DNA from: an uncultured Ignavibacteriota bacterium
Lineage (GTDB): Bacteria > Bacteroidota > Ignavibacteria > UBA10030 > UBA8401
Assembly (NCBI GenBank): GCA_903907305.1
Contig: CAIVNT010000457.1
Span: 1-20,461 of the forward strand
DNA length: 20,461 bases
Direction of reading: 5' to 3'
Below the pieces are notes generated by a model. That model was not told the origin of the DNA, did no database searches, and saw only the letters and a program-made list of their open reading frames with translations. Below are positions 15,676 to 20,461 of this stretch, one piece after another. The translations under genes and the position numbers were made by a program. Within the stretch, counting starts at the first letter, position 1. Every line of letters starts with the position of its first letter.

Positions 15676-16743
15676 ATGCTTTCCATAAAAGAACATATCG
15701 AACTGAAACCGTACACCACGCTTCACCTCGGCGGTCCGGCGGATTTTTTCTGCGAATGCACTTCGGTCTACGAACTGCAGGATGCGCTCCGCTTTGCCGC
15801 GGGACGGGAAGTGCGCGTCCATATCCTCGGCGGCGGCAGCAACACCATCTTTTCCGATTCCGGTTATCAGGGGTGCGTGCTCAAGATCGGTATGAAGGGA
15901 ATATCGTACGTGGAGGATGGTGGCGATATTCTCGTTACCGCGCTTGCCGGTGAGGATTGGGGTTCATTTGTCCAATTAATGGTGGAGAAAGGATTCTCCG
16001 GAATCGAATGCCTTTCCGGGATTCCGGGAAGCGTCGGCGCTACTCCCATACAGAATGTCGGCGCGTACGGGCAGGAAGTAAAGGATTCGATCGATTCGGT
16101 GAAAGTGCTGGAGCGTGCAACACTCAACGAGATCACTTTTTCAAATACTGAATGCAATTTTTCCTACCGGACAAGCAGATTTAAAACGACCGATGCAGGT
16201 AAATATATCGTCACATCGGTGACGTTCCGATTGAAAAAGAACGGACGTCCTACCATCCATTATCCCGAAGTGAAGAAGATCATCGAAGCATCCGTGGATC
16301 TTTCCACTCTTGCCGATGGGCGCGACTCATTGATCGCGGCGAGAGATATTGTCATCAGTCTGCGGAAGAAAAAATCGATGGTAATCGATCCGAACGATCC
16401 CAACACGCGTTCCGTCGGTTCATTCTTCCTCAACCCCATCGTTGATGCTGATGTGCTGCAGCACGTGTGCGATGTGTGGACAACGATCGGCGATGGTTCA
16501 CCGGTGCCCACATTTCCTTTTGAAGAGAAGAAAAAAATTCCCGCAGCATGGCTGATAGAGAAGGCCGGGTTCAAGAAGGGGACGAAGAAGGACGGCGTCG
16601 GAATTTCGGAGAATCATACGTTGGCGCTCGTCAATTACAATGGAACTGTTGATGCGCTGCTGCGGTTAGCAATGGAGATACAGTCCGGTGTTGAATCGGT
16701 CTTTAGCGTACGGCTGGAACGTGAGGCGAATGTTATTGCTTAA
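15676..16743 (+). CDS. murB: UDP-N-acetylenolpyruvoylglucosamine reductase
   Basis: MurB reduces the enolpyruvyl group of UDP-GlcNAc-enolpyruvate with NADPH and FAD to give UDP-MurNAc, in the cytoplasm, for peptidoglycan synthesis. It is 355 residues. The FAD-binding segment VHILGGGSNTIFSDSGYQG (48-66) and the block GFSGIECLSGIPGSVGATPI (106-125) with QNVGAYGQEV are clear. The catalytic residues R165 (SYRTSRF), S249 (SVGSFF) and E350 (LEREANVI) are at their expected places. The YRTSRFK loop and the length place it with the type I enzymes such as that of E. coli. No Shine-Dalgarno motif precedes the ATG. The gene follows a repeat, not mur-cluster neighbours. Confidence 0.97.
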   Translation: MLSIKEHIELKPYTTLHLGGPADFFCECTSVYELQDALRFAAGREVRVHILGGGSNTIFSDSGYQGCVLKIGMKGISYVEDGGDILVTALAGEDWGSFVQLMVEKGFSGIECLSGIPGSVGATPIQNVGAYGQEVKDSIDSVKVLERATLNEITFSNTECNFSYRTSRFKTTDAGKYIVTSVTFRLKKNGRPTIHYPEVKKIIEASVDLSTLADGRDSLIAARDIVISLRKKKSMVIDPNDPNTRSVGSFFLNPIVDADVLQHVCDVWTTIGDGSPVPTFPFEEKKKIPAAWLIEKAGFKKGTKKDGVGISENHTLALVNYNGTVDALLRLAMEIQSGVESVFSVRLEREANVIA

Positions 16744-16799
16744 CGACGATTCCCCGGTATACATTCAAACACGAAATTCCGCGATAAATTATTTTGTGA

Positions 16800-16807
16800 T
16801 ACTTTTG
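16800..16807 (+). promoter_or_regulatory. possible -7 box before the DLH-like gene
   Basis: TACTTTTG matches the Bacteroidetes TAnnTTTG -7 consensus and lies 74 bases before the ATG at 16882, in the 138-bp gap after murB. No TTTG -33 element stands at the right distance, so this is only a candidate. Confidence 0.25.
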
Positions 16808-16881
16808 TGTTTTAGAGTTTTTGCAGCGACCGTGCGTAGTAAATTTATTGTCACTCATCACTTATCAATCAGGGGAAACAG

Positions 16882-17718
16882 ATGAACAAAATACTCATAT
16901 TCACAATTCTTACCGCATACGTATGTCTTGCCGGTGAAAAGAAATCGTGCTGCGGACCGACAGCCACGGAAGAATTCGCTGCATTTGGAAAAGAGATGGC
17001 ATTCGTGTCGCTTCATGAAGCGCCCGAACCGTTTGTGTTCAAATCGGTGGGGGGCGAATCCAAAACTCTGAAAACCGCCGATGGACTTGAAACGGTGGTC
17101 TATCAGGTAATGGCAGGAAAGCCGACGAACAATTACCTGCTCGTGTTCCATGAATGGTGGGGATTGAACGATTATATCAAACAGGAAGCGGAGAACTGGC
17201 AGCATGAGATCGGCAATGTGAATGTGATCGCCCTCGATCTGTATGACGGCAAGGTTGCCATGGTCCCGGATTCTGCGAAGAAATATGTCGGTGAAGTAAA
17301 TGAAGTACGTGCACGGGCCATCATTCAATCGGTGATCGATTATGCCGGCGCGAAGGCAAAGATCTCAACTCTCGGCTGGTGTTTTGGCGGGGGCTGGTCC
17401 ATGCAGACCGCGCTGATGGCAGGAAAACAAGCTGCCGGCTGCGTGATCTATTACGGAATGCCGGAGAAGAGTGTGGAAAAACTGAAGTTGCTCACCTGCG
17501 ATGTGCTTGGCATCTTCGCAACGCAGGATGCATACATCAACGGTGAAGTGGTCGGTCAATTCGAGAAGGATATGAAAGCGGCGAAGAAAAAACTGACAGT
17601 GAAGAACTTCGATGCCGTTCACGCGTTTGCGAATCCGAGCAACCCGAAACACGACAAGGAAAAGACCGCAGAAGCGAATGCTGCTGCACTGGCATTTCTG
17701 AAAACAAAGATGAAATGA
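16882..17718 (+). CDS. exported dienelactone hydrolase family protein
   Basis: This is a 278-residue alpha/beta hydrolase of the dienelactone hydrolase family with an N-terminal signal peptide (MNKILIFTILTAYVCLAG). The family's cysteine nucleophile is present as C167 in LGWCFGGGW, followed by D216 (ATQDAYIN) and H247 (DAVHAFANP). E91 in FHEWWGLNDY corresponds to the glutamate that gates the cysteine. The mature N-terminus has a vicinal cysteine pair (SCCGP, about residues 22-26), unlike cytoplasmic clc-operon enzymes. The physiological ester or lactone substrate is unknown. AGGGG ends eight bases before the ATG. The last codons overlap the next gene by ATGA, so translation of the two is probably coupled. 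Confidence 0.93.
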   Translation: MNKILIFTILTAYVCLAGEKKSCCGPTATEEFAAFGKEMAFVSLHEAPEPFVFKSVGGESKTLKTADGLETVVYQVMAGKPTNNYLLVFHEWWGLNDYIKQEAENWQHEIGNVNVIALDLYDGKVAMVPDSAKKYVGEVNEVRARAIIQSVIDYAGAKAKISTLGWCFGGGWSMQTALMAGKQAAGCVIYYGMPEKSVEKLKLLTCDVLGIFATQDAYINGEVVGQFEKDMKAAKKKLTVKNFDAVHAFANPSNPKHDKEKTAEANAAALAFLKTKMK

Positions 17719-18374
17719 AAAGAATATTCTTTCTCAGTGCCGTTTGTATCGGAACACTCCTTTCTCAAACGCCGTATGATTCTCTTTATCTGAAAAGTAC
17801 GGTGTATAAGAATCAGACGGAGATGTTCGCAATGTCCAAAATGAAAAAAGCGGATATTGTTTTCCTCGGCAACTCCATCACGGCAGGCGGGAACTGGAAT
17901 GATCTGCTCGGCAGGGAACGGATCGCGAACCGCGGTATCGGCGGGGATAATACGCTTGGTATGCTCCATCGCCTGCAGTATGTGTATGGACTCCATCCGA
18001 AGCTCTGTTTTATCATGACGGGAATCAACGATCTGTATGCGGATGCGCCGGTGGAACTCATCTTCAAAAATTACTGCGCTGTGATCGACACACTTCGACT
18101 GCATAAGGTTATTCCTGTCATCCAGTCCACGCTGCACGTCAATCCTAAATGGAAGAGGACAGAAGAGAAAAATCCGCTTGTGAAACAGCTGAACGATCTG
18201 CTGAAGGAGTATGCACAGGAGCATTCGATCACATTCATTGATGTCAATGCCGTTCTTTCCTCGAACGGCGTGCTGCGCGACGAGTTTACGACGGACGGTG
18301 TACATTTGACCGCGGCAGGGTATGATGCGTGGAGGGAATTGCTCTTTCCAATTCTGAAAAAACACGGTTTGTAA
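17715..18374 (+). CDS. exported SGNH/GDSL hydrolase
   Basis: This is a 219-residue SGNH-fold esterase or lipase with a signal peptide (MKRIFFLSAVCIGTLLSQ). The four blocks are visible: S54 in FLGNSITAGG (block I), G76 in NRGIGGDNT (block II), N105 in MTGINDLY (block III), and D194 and H197 in DGVHLTAAGY (block V). This makes a complete catalytic set. The pattern is that of the platelet-activating-factor acetylhydrolase or carbohydrate-esterase-like branch, so deacetylation of sugars or lipids is plausible but not shown. The ATG overlaps the TGA of the preceding exported hydrolase by 4 bases. The two exported hydrolases probably act together. Confidence 0.93.
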   Translation: MKRIFFLSAVCIGTLLSQTPYDSLYLKSTVYKNQTEMFAMSKMKKADIVFLGNSITAGGNWNDLLGRERIANRGIGGDNTLGMLHRLQYVYGLHPKLCFIMTGINDLYADAPVELIFKNYCAVIDTLRLHKVIPVIQSTLHVNPKWKRTEEKNPLVKQLNDLLKEYAQEHSITFIDVNAVLSSNGVLRDEFTTDGVHLTAAGYDAWRELLFPILKKHGL

Positions 18375-18398
18375 TCCTTGCAACATTCGGTATATTTG
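18368..18398 (+). promoter_or_regulatory. Bacteroidetes-type promoter (-33 TTTG, -7 TATATTTG)
   Basis: TTTG at 18368-18371 and TATATTTG at 18391-18398 are separated by exactly 19 bases. This matches the TTTG-N19-TAnnTTTG consensus described for Bacteroides sigma-ABfr promoters. The -33 element overlaps the stop codon of the SGNH hydrolase gene, and the -7 element ends 39 bases before the FKBP start. The isomerase gene therefore probably has its own promoter. Confidence 0.55.
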
Positions 18399-18437
18399 TT
18401 AACCCAAAAATCAATTTTAACAACAGGAGAAGTGGTA

Positions 18438-19178
18438 ATGAAGCAGTTCTTTGCAGTAGTGGTTGTTCTTTGTCTTGTATCATTCGGTGTTGTTGCACAG
18501 CAGCCGAAGACCGAACCGGCAAAGCCGAAAAAAACAAAATCATCCATCCTGAAAACGAACGAAGAGAAGATGAGCTATCTCAGCGGATATGATCTCGGTT
18601 TGAAAGTGAGCGCCAATGTAAAAACGAACAAATTTCCCCTTCGCAATTCCTCATTCGTGCTGGGAATCAAGGAAGCGCTCGAGGGAAAAGAGAATCAGAT
18701 GTCGCCGGAGGAGATCAAAGAATGTATGGATATCTTCCAGAAGATGGCTCCCAAATCGAATGACGATCAGAAACTTGCTGCTATCTCTGAAAAATACAAG
18801 AAAGAAGGAGCGGAGTTCCTTGCCGCCAACGGAAAAAAGGATAGTGTCAAAACAACCGCAAGCGGTCTGCAGTACAAGATCCTCCGTGAGGGAACCGGTG
18901 CTGTACCGGCGGAGACCAGCTCCGTTACCGTGCATTACCGCGGTCAACTGATCAACGGAGTTGTATTCGACGAATCGTATGCGCGGAAAGAACCCTCAAC
19001 GTTCAAAGTGAATCAAGTGATCAAAGGGTGGACGGAAGGGGTGATGCTGATGAAAGAAGGGGCGAAGTTCGAATTCTATATTCCGTACAATCTTGCCTAC
19101 GGCGAACAGCCGGTCGGCCAGTTCATTCCGCCCGGATCCACGCTCATCTTTGTCGTGGAATTGATCAAAGTGAATTAA
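18438..19178 (+). CDS. exported FKBP-type peptidyl-prolyl cis-trans isomerase
   Basis: This is a periplasmic folding factor (FkpA/Mip type) that isomerises peptidyl-proline bonds in exported proteins. It is 246 residues. The start at 18438 is chosen because AGGAG (18425-18429) precedes it and the signal peptide MKQFFAVVVVLCLVSFGVVAQ begins there. An in-frame start at 18378 would add unrelated residues. A helical FKBP_N dimerisation domain (about 44-135) starts with MSYLSGYDLG. The FKBP domain (about 140-246) shows ASGLQYKILREGTG, VTVHYRG, FDESYARKEP, VIKGWTEGVMLMKEGAKFEF, NLAYGEQ and PPGSTLIFVVEL. Active-site residues Y167, D178, V194-I195, W198 and Y221 are retained. Confidence 0.95.
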   Translation: MKQFFAVVVVLCLVSFGVVAQQPKTEPAKPKKTKSSILKTNEEKMSYLSGYDLGLKVSANVKTNKFPLRNSSFVLGIKEALEGKENQMSPEEIKECMDIFQKMAPKSNDDQKLAAISEKYKKEGAEFLAANGKKDSVKTTASGLQYKILREGTGAVPAETSSVTVHYRGQLINGVVFDESYARKEPSTFKVNQVIKGWTEGVMLMKEGAKFEFYIPYNLAYGEQPVGQFIPPGSTLIFVVELIKVN

Positions 19179-19194
19179 GAAGAAAATAGATGTG

Positions 19195-19237
19195 AAAAAA
19201 AGAATCCTGACGCGCACCGTCAGGATTCTTTTTTTTA
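19195..19237. terminator. strong intrinsic terminator, bidirectional
   Basis: A perfect 12-bp stem, AGAATCCTGACG (19201-19212) with CGTCAGGATTCT (19218-19229), has a 5-nt loop. It is preceded by an A-run and followed by a run of eight T residues, so it can terminate transcription in either direction. It begins 17 bases after the FKBP stop and faces the convergent GH92-like gene. Confidence 0.9.
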
Positions 19238-19247
19238 TACGATATAA

Positions 19248-19296
19248 AGATGGAGTCCATCCCTATGATTTTTTTCCTTAGATAGACTCCATCTGC
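19248..19296. repeat. short inverted repeat between convergent genes
   Basis: AGATGGAGTC (19248-19257) and GACTCCATCT (19285-19294) are perfect 10-bp arms around a 27-nt T-rich loop. The right arm region (19283-19296) is a 13/14 inverse match to 10753-10766. It may act as a secondary terminator for the GH92-like gene or be a remnant of a dispersed repeat. Confidence 0.5.
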
Positions 19297-19346
19297 ATAC
19301 ATGTCGAGCCGATCTGCTATCCCATAGTGTATGGTCATAGGGAAGT

Positions 19347-19388
19347 AGTGAAGAATCTGAAGCGCGTTTAATACAATATCTCAGATTC
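19347..19388. repeat. degenerate copy of the AGTGAAGAATCTGAA repeat
   Basis: AGTGAAGAATCTGAA at 19347-19361 is identical to 2355-2369. GAATCTGA (19353-19360) pairs with TCAGATTC (19381-19388). It ends 4 bases before the GH92-like stop codon region. It looks like a partial, decayed member of the GTCAT-type palindrome family, since GGTCATAGGG stands just to its left. Confidence 0.5.
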
Positions 19389-19392
19389 ATCG

Positions 19393-20461
19393 TTATTGTA
19401 TCACGATCTCATCCGCAAACAGCCACGCTTTGCTGCCGCTCCCTTTGTGCCACGGAGGACAAAGGCCCATGTTCTCAGCATGAACTTTTACGTATCGTAT
19501 CTTCTGAAAAACTGAAACTCCTGTTTCTTTGATCATGGCCCCCTCTTGTTGCGGTGCTACTCCGGTCGTTCCGGAAAAAATTGTTTCATATGAAACTCCA
19601 TCCAACGAAACGGAATACTCGATCTTTTGAGGGAAAAAGATCCATGCATTATTATCCTGCAAAAATCCTGTTGAGATGCGTTCCACCTTTTTGATACTTC
19701 CAAGATCGATCACTGCATCAAGATCATTCTGTTCAAATCCCTGCCAGTGTCCCACGCGGAAATCCTCCACGCCGTAGATCCCGTCCACCAATGCATCGTT
19801 TCCACCGCCGGTATATTGGTCACTATATGGATTTTTTATCGTGATCGTTCCGGTAAAAGATGTTTTTGTGAACAATGCACTCACCGTTCCGCTGCTGATA
19901 CCGTTCCGGAGCGAAAATGCTTCCACCGTTGACCGCTCTTTTATTGTTATGGGATGTTCATACCGCATGGCTTTTTGACATTCCAGTCTGCCGGTAGTGA
20001 CCGAATAATAGATCGCAGCATCATTTTCCACGGTGTGAAGGGTAACGTTAACGGAATCGCGGAACGAATTTTCTGCAGATGAAAAATACGGAACGGAGGT
20101 AAATGGAATTTTGAGCGGCATAAGTCCGGTCTTTACGTTGTCGTATGTGTGTGAAATATCTTTGCTGATCTCAAGCCCGACTGTTGCTCCGTTGACGATA
20201 TCGCTGTGGGAGAGGAAAAGCTCTTTCATCTCGTTCCCATTCTTCTTCGCGGATCGGATGTAACGATCGTTCGGGGAATGTCGTGGTGCAATAAGAGCGA
20301 ATTGTTTTTTGTTCTCAAGATGGATCTTCACAGAATCGAACAAAGGAGCTGTTATCGTGTATTCAGGATTCCCCGGTGTCACCTGATACAATCCCATAGC
20401 ATTCATCACGTACCAGGCGGACATCTGCCCGCAATCCTCATTGCCCGAAAGTCCGTCCGGT
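19393..20461 (-). CDS. GH92 alpha-mannosidase-like protein, C-terminal part (5' end outside window)
   Basis: Only the last 355 residues are in the window; the frame stays open to the right edge. It begins within the C-terminal catalytic lobe of family GH92 exo-alpha-mannosidases. The motif PDGLSGNEDCGQMSAWYVMN, followed by MGLYQVTPGNPEYTITAPLF, is diagnostic and includes conserved acidic active-site residues. After the catalytic domain (to about in-window residue 150) comes a chitobiase C-terminal-like beta-sandwich (NVTLHTVENDAAIYYSVTTG to STVEAFSL). Last is an F5/8 type C (discoidin-like) carbohydrate-binding domain (ALVDGIYGVEDFRVGHWQGF to WLFADEIVIQ). GH92 enzymes trim alpha-mannose from N-glycans or mannans and are calcium-dependent. 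The signal peptide cannot be seen. The gene is separated from the FKBP gene by a bidirectional terminator. Confidence 0.93.
   Translation of the reverse strand, partial: PDGLSGNEDCGQMSAWYVMNAMGLYQVTPGNPEYTITAPLFDSVKIHLENKKQFALIAPRHSPNDRYIRSAKKNGNEMKELFLSHSDIVNGATVGLEISKDISHTYDNVKTGLMPLKIPFTSVPYFSSAENSFRDSVNVTLHTVENDAAIYYSVTTGRLECQKAMRYEHPITIKERSTVEAFSLRNGISSGTVSALFTKTSFTGTITIKNPYSDQYTGGGNDALVDGIYGVEDFRVGHWQGFEQNDLDAVIDLGSIKKVERISTGFLQDNNAWIFFPQKIEYSVSLDGVSYETIFSGTTGVAPQQEGAMIKETGVSVFQKIRYVKVHAENMGLCPPWHKGSGSKAWLFADEIVIQ

Noticed and set aside
15555..15953. Plus-strand frame between sua5 and murB
   Set aside because: It begins inside a palindromic repeat and overlaps murB out of frame by almost 280 bases.
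18378..18437. Upstream in-frame start for the FKBP gene
   Set aside because: The added residues would precede a clear signal peptide, and the good AGGAG motif serves the ATG at 18438.
1..20461. CRISPR array or defence island
   Set aside because: No regularly spaced direct repeats and no Cas, restriction, toxin-antitoxin or retron gene was found.

Overview
The window comes from a Gram-negative bacterium of the FCB group (Bacteroidota/Ignavibacteriota type), probably an uncultured lineage. Several features support this. There is a TonB-dependent receptor with an N-terminal carboxypeptidase-regulatory-like domain. There are many exported proteins whose signal peptides end in a Phe-Ser-Gln-like motif, a secreted GH92 enzyme with C-terminal accessory domains, and an exact Bacteroidetes-style -33/-7 promoter (TTTG-N19-TATATTTG) before a peptidyl-prolyl isomerase gene. 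The placement is inferred from gene content; no rRNA or tRNA gene is present to confirm it.

Layout. From 1 to 10.7 kb nearly everything lies on the minus strand: a repeat-truncated DUF1579-like exported protein gene, a beta-carbonic anhydrase and aldo/keto reductase operon, glycogen synthase (glgA), an HhH-GPD DNA glycosylase, an exported M1-peptidase-like protein whose zinc site is degenerate, a 417-bp noncoding block, an exported GH15-like glucan hydrolase with a jelly-roll N-terminus, and an alpha/beta hydrolase. A lipocalin (blc) on the plus strand converges on the minus-strand TonB-dependent receptor. From 14.0 to 19.2 kb everything lies on the plus strand: an ORF6N-domain protein, Sua5-type threonylcarbamoyl-AMP synthase, MurB, an exported dienelactone hydrolase-like protein overlapping an exported SGNH hydrolase, and an exported FKBP-type isomerase followed by a strong terminator. 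The window ends inside a minus-strand GH92 alpha-mannosidase-like gene that runs off the right edge.

How the genes work together. This is mostly a mosaic of housekeeping functions (tRNA t6A synthesis, peptidoglycan precursor synthesis, CO2/bicarbonate interconversion, base-excision repair, envelope protein folding) and carbohydrate functions (glycogen synthesis, two exported glycoside hydrolases, an outer-membrane receptor without a SusD partner). No CRISPR array, integrase, transposase or recognisable defence system was seen.

The most unusual content lies between the genes. Most intergenic gaps hold palindromic repeats of at least three sequence classes. One class is bounded by GTCAT/ATGAC-like ends and can fold as three- or four-way cloverleaf-like structures. 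A 159-bp member occurs twice, about 10.8 kb apart, with only two differences. One copy appears to have interrupted a gene and now supplies its last 38 codons. This is the best candidate here for an under-described mobile or MITE-like element.
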